A stretch of 64,000 nt of DNA, taken from the NCBI GenBank assembly GCA_044223665.1, contig JBGALT010000012.1:25948-89947 (forward strand). Reading direction: 5' to 3'. A program made the translations under genes and the position numbers. The notes under the pieces were generated by a model. That model was given only the letters and a program-made list of their open reading frames with translations. It was not told the DNA's origin and made no database searches. This document shows, piece by piece, positions 26,260 to 35,910 of this stretch (within the stretch, counting starts at the first letter, position 1; every line of letters begins with the position of its first letter). Source of the DNA: JBBSAT01 sp044223665. Its GTDB lineage: Bacteria > Myxococcota_A > Polyangia > Polyangiales > Sandaracinaceae.

Positions 26260-27569
26260 CGAAGCCTCGCCACGCGCATGTGATTCACGCTACCGACGAG
26301 GTCCGACCAGGTCAAGAGAACGTTCCCGTCTCCCGACACGCGCGCCGTGATGGGCCCGCCCGTCGCCGACATCCGGATCAGATCGGCGCGCTGGAGCTCG
26401 CGGAACGTCGCATCGAAGAAGAAGACGCGCAGCATCGGCTCGATGCCGCCCTGGCGATAGCCCACGAGGTAGCCGCCACCGAGCAGTGCGATCGCGGCAT
26501 CGGAGCCGGTGTCCGCGCCGATCGTGAGCGGCTGCTCGATGTGGAAGAGCGCTCCATCGCTACCGAGCTGATGGGCGTGGACGTCGCGCCGCCCGGTGGC
26601 GGGCGAGACGCCGTACACCGCGGCGCCGCCGCTCGACGAGACGACCGCGTCGATGGTCCCGTCGGCGTCGTGCCCGAGCGTGAGCCCGAGCGGCTCTCCG
26701 ATCGCGGCGAGGTCGCCGTCGAGGGGCTGCACCCACGCGTCCCCGCTCGGGCCGACCCAGCCCACGAGATAGCCGGCCTCGGTGCTGGTCCACGCGGTCG
26801 GGATCATCGCGACGCTCGCCGGCGACAGACGCACGGGCGCGGCCGTCGCGGCGCCACTCGCGTCCACCGTCACCGCCACGGTCACGGGCGCGGCGCCCGG
26901 CTCGGCCCACGCCAGCGCGATCCGCGATCCGTCCGACGCGAGCGCCACCGTCGTCTCGTCGATCGACGGCGTGCTCGTCATGCGCTGCGGCGCCGACGTC
27001 CAGCCGCCATCGCCTCCCGCGCGGGCGTACACCTCGACGTTGCCATCACGACCGGAGAGCCATGCGACGAGCCAGCCCTGGCTCGTGCGAGCGATCACCG
27101 GGCTCGCGTCGGTCGTGGCGTCGAAGGTGAGCTGCTGCGTCGTGCGCGGCGGCCCGCCGGTGGCGGGGATCTCCACGAAGTAGAGATCCTCGTGGTCGCT
27201 GACGTCGTGCTTCGAGAACACCACGCCGAAGCTCGTCGGACCGGCGGCCACCGCGAGGCGCCGGACGTCGGAGCGCAGATCGTAGTCGAGCTCGAAGAAG
27301 TCGGTCGCGGCGTCGAATCGACACTGGCCCGGCTCGACGTAGGCGTCCTCTGCCAGGCCGGCGTCGTCGACGGGGCCGTCGATCCCCGCGTCGAGGGGCT
27401 CCGCCGCGTCCGGCTCGACCGTGCCCGTGTCGCTCCGCCAGGCGTCGAGCGATCCGGCCGGCGGCGCCGGGCCATCGCACCCCGCGAGCACGAGCACGAG
27501 CACGCTCGACAGGGTCGTGCCGGCACGCGCGGCGCGGCGCGCGCGCGAGTCGATCGAAGCAGAAGACAT
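26250..27569 (-). CDS. Lipoprotein with beta-propeller-like repeats
   Basis: 439 residues. Lipobox VLVLAGC, an acidic Asp/Ala/Pro linker, then repeated blades with alternating W and GW motifs (PVIARTSQGWLVAWLSGRDG, TTVALASDGSRIALAWAEPG, GYLVGWVGPSGD, GGYLVGYRQGG), which suggests a six- or seven-bladed propeller. Likely surface binding protein; ligand unknown. GAGGAG precedes the chosen ATG. Confidence 0.8.
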   Translation of the reverse strand: MSSASIDSRARRAARAGTTLSSVLVLVLAGCDGPAPPAGSLDAWRSDTGTVEPDAAEPLDAGIDGPVDDAGLAEDAYVEPGQCRFDAATDFFELDYDLRSDVRRLAVAAGPTSFGVVFSKHDVSDHEDLYFVEIPATGGPPRTTQQLTFDATTDASPVIARTSQGWLVAWLSGRDGNVEVYARAGGDGGWTSAPQRMTSTPSIDETTVALASDGSRIALAWAEPGAAPVTVAVTVDASGAATAAPVRLSPASVAMIPTAWTSTEAGYLVGWVGPSGDAWVQPLDGDLAAIGEPLGLTLGHDADGTIDAVVSSSGGAAVYGVSPATGRRDVHAHQLGSDGALFHIEQPLTIGADTGSDAAIALLGGGYLVGYRQGGIEPMLRVFFFDATFRELQRADLIRMSATGGPITARVSGDGNVLLTWSDLVGSVNHMRVARLRCP

Positions 27570-27595
27570 CGCGGCTCCTCGTCTCGCCGAGCGCA

Positions 27596-28645
27596 TCAGT
27601 GCGCCACGGTCCCGCCGAGGCTCCGGGTACCGGTGGCGCCTCCGTCGCAAGAGCCGAGGAAGGTCACCGTCGCCGGCAGCGTGATCGCGGCCGACGTCGC
27701 CGACCCGGACGTGACCGTGTAGACGTCGGTCGTCGCGCCGGAGGCGACCTGGACGACACCGTTCAGGATCGTGTCTCCGCTGCGCTCGAGGACCACCGAC
27801 ACGACGCTCGCGCCGACGGTCAGCGTCATGTCCGCGCCGGCGGCGTCGTAGGGGCCGTGGGCCACGTCGGCAGCGGAGGCGAAGTGGTGGGTGCCGAGAT
27901 CTCCGTTCAGCGTGGGCGAGGAGCCGACCGTGATGACGAGCCCGCCGGTCACGCTCGTTCCGGCGGCATGCAGCGTCGTCGCGTTGCGGAAGGAGAAGGC
28001 GCTCACGTAGCCGGAGGCGTCGAGGTCCACCGTGCTGCCCGTGCCGGCGCAGACCACCGCCGCCGGAGCGGGCACGGACGCGGCCGGAAGAAGGAAGGTC
28101 CCGGTGGCGGCCTGCCGCATCGTCCCCAGCGTGACGCCCGCAGCATGGAAGAAGCCGACGCCGTAGTCGGCCGAGACGAGGTTGTAGGCCCAGCCCGTGG
28201 TGTCCCCGCGGATCTCCTCGCCGCCGCACATGCTCCAGTCGTAGGCGAATCCGAGCGGATCACCGGTCAGCGTCGTGGTCGGCGTGCAGCCGAGCATCCC
28301 GGAGTCCGGGAGCACCATCACGCCGGTGTCGGCTCGCACGATGTCGTTCGCGTCGCGCCCAGCGTCGCCGATCGGCGCGTCGGTGCCCGAGCCCGCGTCG
28401 CTCGATCCAGCGTCTCCGCCGCCGTCCGCGCCCTGCCCCGCGTCGGCCCCGGCGGCATCGCCGCCGTCCATCCCGGAGCCGCCGCCGTCGTGCGGACCGC
28501 CGTCGGGAGGCGTCTCGCCCGAGTCCTCGCGCGAGCCCGTGTCGATCCCACCGACCGGCGGCGGGGTCGTGGGGCAGCCAGCGAGGACGGTCGCACAAGC
28601 CAGGACGAAGAACGAAGAGCCGACGAAGACCGAGCGCGACTTCAT
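27596..28645 (-). CDS. Lipoprotein with Asp/Gly-rich linker, unknown function
   Basis: 349 residues. Lipobox VLAGC, a long Gly/Asp/Ala linker (about 35-110), then a Ser/Thr/Ala-rich beta domain with Cys residues spaced along it. No motif recognised. TATCTT (28653-28658 on the minus strand) ends 7 nt before the ATG with no clear ribosome site, suggesting a near-leaderless transcript. The probable first gene of the lipoprotein operon running down to 21828. Confidence 0.75.
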   Translation of the reverse strand: MKSRSVFVGSSFFVLACATVLAGCPTTPPPVGGIDTGSREDSGETPPDGGPHDGGGSGMDGGDAAGADAGQGADGGGDAGSSDAGSGTDAPIGDAGRDANDIVRADTGVMVLPDSGMLGCTPTTTLTGDPLGFAYDWSMCGGEEIRGDTTGWAYNLVSADYGVGFFHAAGVTLGTMRQAATGTFLLPAASVPAPAAVVCAGTGSTVDLDASGYVSAFSFRNATTLHAAGTSVTGGLVITVGSSPTLNGDLGTHHFASAADVAHGPYDAAGADMTLTVGASVVSVVLERSGDTILNGVVQVASGATTDVYTVTSGSATSAAITLPATVTFLGSCDGGATGTRSLGGTVAH

Positions 28646-28765
28646 GAGGGCCAAGATACCGTGCAGAGGGGGCGATCGCGAGGATCCGGCCGCCATGACA
28701 CGTGGAGCGGAATCGCGGATCGCCAGCGAGCGTCGCACCGCGGCGCCGAGCCATACTGCGCTCGC

Positions 28766-30160
28766 ATGCAAGCGATCGACGTGATGCTCGCCGCCCTCGC
28801 GCGGCAGCTGCCCTCCGACGCGATTCTCACCGGGAGCGAGTGCGAGGGCTTCGCGGGCGACGAGAGCGACGTCGCGCCGCGCGTCCCCGACGCGGTGATC
28901 CGCGCCTCGAGCCGGGACGACGTGATCGCGACGCTGCGCCTCGCGCACGAGCACCGCGTGCCCGTCACGCCGCGCGCGGCCGGCACCGGCAAGAGCGGCG
29001 GCTGCGTGCCGGTCGAGGGCGGCATCGTGCTCTCGATGGCGCGCCTGCGGGACATCGTCGAGGTGAGCACGGCCGACGCGGTCGCCGTCGTCGAGCCGGG
29101 CGCCGTGCTCGCGCACGTGCACGAGGCCGTGGAGAAAGAAGGTCTCTTCTACGCGCCCGATCCCAACAGCCTCACGGAGTGCACGATCGGCGGCAACGTC
29201 GCCGAGAACGCCGCCGGGCCGCGCACGATGAAGTACGGCGCGACGCGCGACTGGGTGATCGGCCTCGAGGTCGTCACGGGCGACGGCACGCCGCTCTCGC
29301 TCGGCACGCGCACGCACAAGGGCGTGACCGGCTACGACCTCTGCTCGCTCTTCGTCGGCAGCGAGGGCACGCTCGGCGTCGTGACGCGCGCCACGCTGCG
29401 CCTCGCCCCGAAGGCGCAGGCCATCGGCACGCTCGCGGCGATGCTGCGCTCGGCGCACGAGATCGGGCCCGCGGTGTCGGCGCTCGCGGCGCACGGCATC
29501 GACGCCCGCTGCGTGGAGCTCTTCGACGAGCGCACGCTCGCCTTCCTGCGCGCGGCGAGCCCCTTCCCCATCGGGCCCGAGATCCGCGCGCTCCTCCTCG
29601 TCGAGATCGACGGCGCGACCGAGGACGTCGAGCGCGGCATCGAGCGCGCCGGCAGCGTGCTCGACGATCGCGGCGCGGAGGTGCTCGTGGCCAAGCACGG
29701 CGGCGATCGCGAGAAGCTCTGGAGCGTGCGCCGCGAGCTCTCGCGCGCGCTGCGGCGGAGCGCGATGGGCAAGATCTCGGAGGACGTCGTCGTGCCGCGC
29801 AGCCAGCTCGGCGCGCTCATCGATCGCAGCGCCGCGATCGGCGAGGCGCATGGCCTGCGCGTCGCCTCTTACGGGCACGCGGGCGACGCGAACCTGCACG
29901 TGAACTTCCTCTGGGACACCGAAGCGCAGATCCCGCGCGTGAAGGACGCGATGCGCGATCTGTTCGCGTGCGTGATGGAGCTGCGCGGCACGCTGAGCGG
30001 CGAGCACGGTATCGGCGCCTCGAAGTCGGCGTTCGTCACCCAGGAGCAGTCGGCCGCGCTGATCGCGCACCAGGAGAAGGTGCGCGCCGTCTTCGACCCG
30101 CGTGGCATCCTCAACCCCGGCAAGATCTTCTCGAGGCCCGGAGCCCACCGCGCATGCTGA
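28766..30160 (+). CDS. FAD-binding oxidase of the glycolate oxidase GlcD / D-lactate dehydrogenase family
   Basis: 464 residues. PCMH-type FAD domain (about 30-215: TPRAAGTGKSGGCVPVEGG, NSLTECTIGGNVAENAAGPRTMKYG, GVTGYDLCSLFVGSEGTLGV) and FAD-oxidase C-terminal domain ending HAGDANLHVNF and GTLSGEHGIGASK with the conserved His residues. Oxidises a 2-hydroxy acid; exact acid unknown. Overlaps the carotenoid oxygenase gene by 7 bp. A TACTGC hexamer lies 6 nt before the ATG. Confidence 0.92.
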   Translation: MQAIDVMLAALARQLPSDAILTGSECEGFAGDESDVAPRVPDAVIRASSRDDVIATLRLAHEHRVPVTPRAAGTGKSGGCVPVEGGIVLSMARLRDIVEVSTADAVAVVEPGAVLAHVHEAVEKEGLFYAPDPNSLTECTIGGNVAENAAGPRTMKYGATRDWVIGLEVVTGDGTPLSLGTRTHKGVTGYDLCSLFVGSEGTLGVVTRATLRLAPKAQAIGTLAAMLRSAHEIGPAVSALAAHGIDARCVELFDERTLAFLRAASPFPIGPEIRALLLVEIDGATEDVERGIERAGSVLDDRGAEVLVAKHGGDREKLWSVRRELSRALRRSAMGKISEDVVVPRSQLGALIDRSAAIGEAHGLRVASYGHAGDANLHVNFLWDTEAQIPRVKDAMRDLFACVMELRGTLSGEHGIGASKSAFVTQEQSAALIAHQEKVRAVFDPRGILNPGKIFSRPGAHRAC

Positions 30161-31581
30161 CCCACGATCCCCGAACGGCGAGCCAGGAGCGAGAGGCCGA
30201 GCGCGCGAGCCGGCCGCGGCCGAAGGGGCGCGGCGACATGCGCAGCATCGCGCGCGAGCACGGGTTTCTCCCGATGCGCGTGGAGGGCACCATCCCCGCC
30301 GGCCTCGAGGGCCTCCTCGTCCGCACCGGGCCCGGGCTCTACGAGGGCTTCGGCCAGCGCGTGAGCCACTCGTTCGAGGCCGACGGCGCGCTCACCGGCA
30401 TCCGGCTGCGCGGCGGCCGCGCCGAGGGAGCGATCCGCCTCTGTCGCAGCGCCGGGCTCGACGCCGAGGAGCGCGCGGGCAGGCCCCTCTTCGGATCGCG
30501 CGCGCACCCGCTCGGGCGCCTGGTGCGCTCGCTCCGCCGCGACGTGAAGAACACCGGCAACACCTCGGTGCTCGCCTGGCAGGAGCGCCTCTTCGCGCTC
30601 GTCGAGTCGAACAAGCCGCTCGAGATCGATCCCGCGACTCTCCGCACGATCGGCGAGACCGATCTCGGCGGCGCGATCACGGCCGCGTTCTCGGCGCACC
30701 CGCACCGCGTGGTGACGCGCAAGGCGGTCTACAACTTCGGCCTCGACTACGGGCCGCGCTCCAAGCTCGTGCTCTACGAGCTGCCCTTCGAGGGCCGCGC
30801 GCGCACGCTCACCACGATCCCGCTCTCGATGCCGGTGATGCTGCACGACTTCGCGGTCGGACCGCGCCACGCGGTGTTCTTCGTCTCGCCCGTGCGCATC
30901 GACATCCCGCGCGCGCTCCTCGGCATGCGCTCGTTCGGGCAGATCATCCGCTGGGAGCCGCGCCGCGGCACCGAGGTGATCGTGGTGCCGCTCGATGCGC
31001 CCGAGCGCGTCACGCGCTTCACGGTGCCGCCGTTCTTCCAGTGGCACTTCGCCGGCCTCACCGAGCGAGGGAACGAGCTGGTCGTGCACTACGTGCGCTA
31101 CGACGACATGACGACCTTCGATCAGCTCGCGAGCACGGGCGTCACGCAGCCCGGGTACCTGCACGAGGCGGTCGTCGATCCGATCGCGCGCACCGTGCGC
31201 AGCGAGCAGGTCTGGGACGGGCCCGCCGAGTTCCCCGTGCTCGACCCGCGCCACGAGGGATGCAGCTACCGCGAGCTCGTGGTGGTGAGCTCGAAGGAGA
31301 AGCGCGCCGCGCTCGCGCACGTCGATCTGAAGACACGCAAGACGCGGCTCGCCGTGTTCCCCGAGGAGCACGTGGTCTCCGAGGCCCTGCTGGTGCCGCG
31401 CGGGCCGAGCGCGCCCGAGGGCGAGGGCTGGGCGCTCACGCTCGTCTACGACGGCGCCGTCGGCACGAGCCACCTCGCGATCCTCGACACGGCGCGCTGG
31501 GAAGACGGGCCCATCGCCCGCTGCCACTTCGAGACGCACGTGCCGATGACCTTCCACGGCACCTGGCTGCCGGGACGGTGA
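30154..31581 (+). CDS. Carotenoid/stilbene cleavage oxygenase
   Basis: 475 residues with the seven-bladed-propeller carotenoid oxygenase family pattern: VRTGPGLYEG near the N-terminus, and Fe-binding His candidates in FSAHPH, MLHDFA, QWHFAG and the C-terminal FHGTWLP. Cleaves a carotenoid or stilbene double bond; substrate unknown. Its start overlaps the upstream FAD-oxidase stop, so the two are co-translated, an unusual pairing. Confidence 0.9.
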   Translation: MLTHDPRTASQEREAERASRPRPKGRGDMRSIAREHGFLPMRVEGTIPAGLEGLLVRTGPGLYEGFGQRVSHSFEADGALTGIRLRGGRAEGAIRLCRSAGLDAEERAGRPLFGSRAHPLGRLVRSLRRDVKNTGNTSVLAWQERLFALVESNKPLEIDPATLRTIGETDLGGAITAAFSAHPHRVVTRKAVYNFGLDYGPRSKLVLYELPFEGRARTLTTIPLSMPVMLHDFAVGPRHAVFFVSPVRIDIPRALLGMRSFGQIIRWEPRRGTEVIVVPLDAPERVTRFTVPPFFQWHFAGLTERGNELVVHYVRYDDMTTFDQLASTGVTQPGYLHEAVVDPIARTVRSEQVWDGPAEFPVLDPRHEGCSYRELVVVSSKEKRAALAHVDLKTRKTRLAVFPEEHVVSEALLVPRGPSAPEGEGWALTLVYDGAVGTSHLAILDTARWEDGPIARCHFETHVPMTFHGTWLPGR

Positions 31582-31585
31582 GCCG

Positions 31586-32110
31586 TCACGCGATCGAGGG
31601 AATGACCTCGCGCACGAGCTCGGCGCCGCGGCGCTGCACGTAGGAGACGGCCGCGCTCATCCCGCAGTCGGCCGCGTCCATCGCCGCGGCTTGCACCAGC
31701 TGGAGCGGGACCATCGCCGCCTCGTCGGGCACCCCGCGGAGCGCGATCTCGACCGCGACGAGCGCGGCCTGGTGCACCGGGTCGTGGCTCGCCTCGGCGC
31801 GAGCGCCGAGCTCCATCGCGACCGCTTCGCTCGGTGCGCGCAGCGCCGCGTCGATGTGCGCGCGCTCCTCTCCGTCGAAGTGATCGAGCGCCAGGCGAGC
31901 GACGGCGCGCGCGGCCTCCACGACGCGCGCCGGCGGCACGCCCCGCCGGCGGGCGATGGCGATCATCCAGTCGGCCCGCGGGCAGCTCGTCCACAGCTGC
32001 TCCCAACCGTGCCCGGACTCGCGGGCCCACGCGACGACGTCGCGCTGCGCGCCCTCACTCTCGAGCCACTCTGCTGCGCTCTCGGTCACGGGTCCTCCGG
32101 GTGAATGCAT
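31586..32110 (-). CDS. Conserved hypothetical helical protein
   Basis: 174 residues, helical, with WxSCPRADWMIAIARR near residues 40-58, a motif I associate with short proteins of unknown function in delta-proteobacteria but cannot name. A GTG a few codons downstream is an alternative start. Convergent with the carotenoid oxygenase, 4 bp between stops. No signal or membrane segment. Confidence 0.65.
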   Translation of the reverse strand: MHSPGGPVTESAAEWLESEGAQRDVVAWARESGHGWEQLWTSCPRADWMIAIARRRGVPPARVVEAARAVARLALDHFDGEERAHIDAALRAPSEAVAMELGARAEASHDPVHQAALVAVEIALRGVPDEAAMVPLQLVQAAAMDAADCGMSAAVSYVQRRGAELVREVIPSIA

Positions 32111-32372
32111 GCGCCCCCCCAGCGTCCATCGAACGAGCCGACGACGCCAGACGAGTGAACGGACGGTCCGACCTCCGAGACCGGGAGTTCACGATCTCGC
32201 CCAGGCATCGGCTGAAACGCCGCAGATCGTGAGTGGAACGAACCTTGTTATCGCGCGCCGTGTCGTTCCCGACGTGACACCTCGCTCGGGGCGTCGCATA
32301 GCTCGCCGGGGCGCCGCCCTTGCCACGGACTTCCTTCCTTCCTCCGACCGAACCGCCAGAAGCAGGATCCAC

Positions 32373-33026
32373 ATGACGAAGCGAATCGCGTTCTCCTTGC
32401 TCCTCGCCTCCGCGCTCACCGCGTGCGCCGGAGCGAGCCTGCACCGCTACCCCCACGAGACGACCCACATCCTGAGCCCGCTCACGGAAGGCGCCGTCCA
32501 GCCCAACGCGGTCCAGGTGCCTGCCGCTCAGATCGAGGCGCAGTACGGCGTGGCGCAGGGAACGCTCACCGACGAGGGCGTGCTCGTCGCGCTCGACAAC
32601 GCGCAGATCTGCGTGCAGGTGACGGTGCGCAACATCGGTGAGGCCCGGAGCGGCCAGACGCCGCTCAGCGCCTACCGCGTCTTTCTCCGAGCGAACCAGA
32701 ACGTGCGCGACGACGCGCAGGTCACGGGTGTGACGCAGTCGGTGATGACGGTCCCCGGGACGCGCCCGCGGGACGTGCAGACGGGCTACGAGACGTACTG
32801 CGGCGGCTACGACCGATACGGCAACTGCTACTCGTGGCAGACGCGCCCCACGTACACGACGGTGTACGACCCGGCCGTCTACGACGTCGTGACGCAGACC
32901 GGCTCCGCCTGCTTCGTGAACAACGGCTACATCACCGAGGAGACGGACGAGATGGAGGTCTACTTCGTCATGCCGGATCGCTCGGACGGCGTCGGCTTCG
33001 AGTGGCGCTTCGACATCGCGGAGTGA
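32373..33026 (+). CDS. Small lipoprotein
   Basis: 217 residues with lipobox LTAC. The mature part is beta-rich with a Tyr/Cys patch (YETYCGGYDRYGNCYSWQTRP) and a second Cys downstream. AGGA precedes the ATG. The 262 bp upstream contain no convincing ORF. Function unknown. A strong hairpin follows the stop. Confidence 0.78.
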   Translation: MTKRIAFSLLLASALTACAGASLHRYPHETTHILSPLTEGAVQPNAVQVPAAQIEAQYGVAQGTLTDEGVLVALDNAQICVQVTVRNIGEARSGQTPLSAYRVFLRANQNVRDDAQVTGVTQSVMTVPGTRPRDVQTGYETYCGGYDRYGNCYSWQTRPTYTTVYDPAVYDVVTQTGSACFVNNGYITEETDEMEVYFVMPDRSDGVGFEWRFDIAE

Positions 33027-33086
33027 CGCCCCGCGCCGGCGCCACCGAGCGAAGCCCCATCGCTGCCGAGGCGCGAGGCGCCGTCG

Positions 33087-33119
33087 AGAGCCTCCGGTCG
33101 AGGATCGATCGGAGGCTCT
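33087..33119 (+). terminator. Hairpin after small lipoprotein gene
   Basis: 10-bp perfect stem AGAGCCTCCG / CGGAGGCTCT with a 13-nt loop, 60 bp after the stop at 33026. It also lies just past the stop of the convergent gene ending at 33172, so may serve both. Confidence 0.6.
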
Positions 33120-33171
33120 TCGCGTTCCGTCGCCGGCCCCGGCCCTCGCCGTTCGGCCCCGGCCTCGCCGA

Positions 33172-34782
33172 TCAGGTGCCGCCGCACCCGAAGGTGATCT
33201 GCGAGACCGCCATGCCGCGAACGATCGTGGCGCGGTAGAGCGGGCCGGCGCCGAGCGCGTCGATGCCGAACGCGGTCACGGGATCGCTGTCGGGCGAGGG
33301 CACGAGATCGAAGGGGTCGCCCGCGGGCGCGCCCTCGCGGAAGAGCCGCTGGACGCTCAGCGCCATGCCGCTGCGCCACGCGACCAGCCACTCCTCGGTG
33401 CGCGGCTGCCAGGCGACCTGCACGAAGCGGCGCACGCGACCGGTGCCGAGGCCGGTGGTCGGCGTCGAGCTGCCGGTCACCGTGCTGCCGCTCCGCGTCA
33501 GCAGGCGAACGGTGATCGGCGTCTCGAGCGAGCAGCCATCGACGTACGAGAGGGCGATGGTGGTGGCCGCGCCGTCGGTCGGGCCGAGCGCGAGCCCCAC
33601 GCCCGTACGCGGCATCCCGTCGGTGCCGGCAGGCTCGGTGTAGACGACGTCGTGGCCGCTGATCGTGAGCGTGGCCGGGTCCACGGTGACGAGGTGCACG
33701 TCCACGCTGCCGTCGGCCTTCGGGTACGCGACGAGGAACGCGTCGGAGAGCGCGAGCATCGCGGCCGGCCCGGTGTCCACGCTGTCGCCGAGCGTGATGA
33801 CCTCGGTCCCCACGCGGTTGGGCGGCGTCCGCGCCAGGCGCGCCGCGGAGAGCGTGATGGTGCCGGCGGGCGCCGTGCCGCACGTGCGCTCGACCGATGC
33901 GCCCGGCATCCAGCTCACGAGCGTCAGACCGTTCGTGAGCGCGGCCAGCGCCGGCGCCGTGACCTGTTGGGACCCGGTGCACGCGGGGAGCAGCGTCTCG
34001 TCGCCCGTGCGCAGCATGACGGCGCTCGCTTCGCTCGGCAGCGAGAAGAGCGACCACTGCTGACAGCCGGCCGACCCGCGCCGCGCCACCATCGCGTAGC
34101 TACCGGCGCTCACGGCCGTGATCGCGCCGTCGGCGTCCTGGAGGCTGATGGCGGCGCCCATCGCATCGCGGAACGTGAGATCGGCTGCCGCCGCGCTCGG
34201 GACGACCACGCGGTGGAACGTGAACGTCGAGCGCCAGAGGAGCATCGCGTCGTCGGAGTCGGGCTGCGACGCGAAGAGGCTGCGCGTCGAGGCGCCGATG
34301 GTGGCGAGCGAGGACGACATGATGGTCGTCTCGATGATCGACTCGTCGATCACTCCGTCGCAGTCGTCGTCGGCGAGGTTGCACTGCTCGGGCGCGTCGG
34401 GCGTGTTGTTGCCGTCGGCGTCGTCGCAGTCCGGCGTCTGCCCCGGCTCGGCGCACATCATCGAGGGGGCTTCGTCTTGATCGTCGTCGCGCGGGAGGAT
34501 CTCGCAGTGACGCGTCTGTTCGTTGCACTGCCAGGTGTGACAGGTGTCCTCGGGCGGTACGAGCGTGGCGAGGCTCGCGCAGTAGGCATCGAGGTCGGCG
34601 GGATCGGTGGCGCCGCGCACACAGTCGGCCTGCGGCAGGTTGTCGAGACCGAGCGCGCTGCACGCGGGCAGCACGAGAGCGAGGGCGAGCAGCGACGAGA
34701 CGGCGAGCAAGGCGGATCCGGCCCGCTGCGGCAGCGACGCGCCGCGATCGCAGGCGCCCCGGACGGCGAGGAGGGAGCGCAT
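33172..34782 (-). CDS. Lipoprotein with MopE-type metal-binding motif
   Basis: 536 residues. Lipobox LPAC, Cys-rich N-terminal region and the Asp-rich motif DCDDADGNN...CNLADDDCDGVIDE, the calcium-binding pattern common in MopE-like surface proteins. Then a propeller-like repeat region with W(L/F)VAW motifs. ATG overlaps the stop of the upstream TPR/PEGA gene by 1 bp, so the two form an operon. Likely surface binding protein. Confidence 0.82.
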   Translation of the reverse strand: MRSLLAVRGACDRGASLPQRAGSALLAVSSLLALALVLPACSALGLDNLPQADCVRGATDPADLDAYCASLATLVPPEDTCHTWQCNEQTRHCEILPRDDDQDEAPSMMCAEPGQTPDCDDADGNNTPDAPEQCNLADDDCDGVIDESIIETTIMSSSLATIGASTRSLFASQPDSDDAMLLWRSTFTFHRVVVPSAAAADLTFRDAMGAAISLQDADGAITAVSAGSYAMVARRGSAGCQQWSLFSLPSEASAVMLRTGDETLLPACTGSQQVTAPALAALTNGLTLVSWMPGASVERTCGTAPAGTITLSAARLARTPPNRVGTEVITLGDSVDTGPAAMLALSDAFLVAYPKADGSVDVHLVTVDPATLTISGHDVVYTEPAGTDGMPRTGVGLALGPTDGAATTIALSYVDGCSLETPITVRLLTRSGSTVTGSSTPTTGLGTGRVRRFVQVAWQPRTEEWLVAWRSGMALSVQRLFREGAPAGDPFDLVPSPDSDPVTAFGIDALGAGPLYRATIVRGMAVSQITFGCGGT

Positions 34783-35855
34783 CAGAACGTCACCTCCACA
34801 CCGTCACCGGTGAAGCGCGCCGAGGGGCCCTCGGTGACGGTGCGGCCGTCCTCGAGCGGGCCGCCATCGCTCCAGTCGGTGAGCACGCCGACGATGATGG
34901 TTCCGACGAGCAGCACGCCGCCGGCGATGAAGCCGATGTCGGCGACGAGCGCCGCGTCGCGGATCCCTCCGGTGTCGCGAGGCAGGCGCGGATCGCGCGA
35001 GGCCACCTGATCGTGCGTCACGAGCGCGCCGAGCCCGCCCGCCAGGCCCATCACCCCGCACGCTGCCGTGAGCGCCACGCCGGTCCAGAAGACGGCCGGC
35101 GGAAGCGGATTGCGCGAGACGTGCACGTGCGTCTCCTCGATGTGCTGCTCGATGTGCTCGTGCTGCTCGATGTGCTGCTCGATGTGCTGTTCGATGTGCT
35201 GCTCGGCTTGCTCGAGCGTGATCTCGACCCCACGCGTCTCGTGCGCGGCCACCTCGACCTCGACGCGCCCGGGCAGGTAGCCGGTCGCACGCACCTCGAT
35301 CGCGTGTCGGCCTCCGGGGACGAGCACGTCGCCCGGCGCGGCGCCGACGATGCGGTCCCCGAGCCAGACGTCGGCGTGCTCGACGTTGACCGTCACGTGG
35401 ATCGTGCCGAGCAGGTTGCGCAGCGCGCGGAGCGTCGCCTCCACGGTCGAGCGGTCCTCGGCGTCGGCGGGGGCCGTCTCGAGGTAGTGCTCGTACTGCT
35501 GCACCGCGAGGTCGTAGCGGTGCAGCTGCTCCTCGCACTGCGCGAGGTTGAACAGCGTGTTGGGGCGCGGCACGAGCCGGTACGACGCATCGAACTCGGC
35601 GATGGCCGCCGCGCAGTCACCGTTGCGTGCCAGCGCGAGACCACTCGTGAAGCGATCCCGCGCCTCGGTCAGTGTCGCCTCGTCGGGCGTCGCTTGCGGC
35701 GGTGTCGCATCCGGGGGCGGAGGCGTCACCTGAGGCGTCGCGTCCTGCGCCCCGGCGATCGCGGGGAGGGCGGCGAATGCGACCCACGAGCCGAGGGCCA
35801 GAGCGCAGGCGAACGATCCGAGCGGTCGCTCGCGGGGCGCTGTACTGAGTCTCAC
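34782..35855 (-). CDS. TPR and PEGA protein with EQHI repeats
   Basis: 357 residues from GTG 35855 (a TTG one codon upstream also possible); GGAGAAG precedes. Signal peptide ending near IAGAQ, TPR helices (about 65-150: NTLFNLAQCEEQLHRYDLAVQQYEHYL), a PEGA-like beta domain (about 150-215), then tandem EQHI units encoded by a 12-bp repeat at about 35143-35212, and two C-terminal membrane segments. Same layout as the protein at 16883-17800 except for the His-rich insert, which could bind metal. Confidence 0.82.
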   Translation of the reverse strand: MRLSTAPRERPLGSFACALALGSWVAFAALPAIAGAQDATPQVTPPPPDATPPQATPDEATLTEARDRFTSGLALARNGDCAAAIAEFDASYRLVPRPNTLFNLAQCEEQLHRYDLAVQQYEHYLETAPADAEDRSTVEATLRALRNLLGTIHVTVNVEHADVWLGDRIVGAAPGDVLVPGGRHAIEVRATGYLPGRVEVEVAAHETRGVEITLEQAEQHIEQHIEQHIEQHEHIEQHIEETHVHVSRNPLPPAVFWTGVALTAACGVMGLAGGLGALVTHDQVASRDPRLPRDTGGIRDAALVADIGFIAGGVLLVGTIIVGVLTDWSDGGPLEDGRTVTEGPSARFTGDGVEVTF

Positions 35856-35910
35856 CAAGTCAGCTTCTCCAGGGCGTCAAAGGGCGCTCTCGAGCGCCGA
35901 GGTCGGTGCT

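Noticed and set aside
35140..35215. Short regular repeats that might suggest a CRISPR array
   Set aside because: 12-bp in-frame coding repeats without spacers; part of the EQHI protein.
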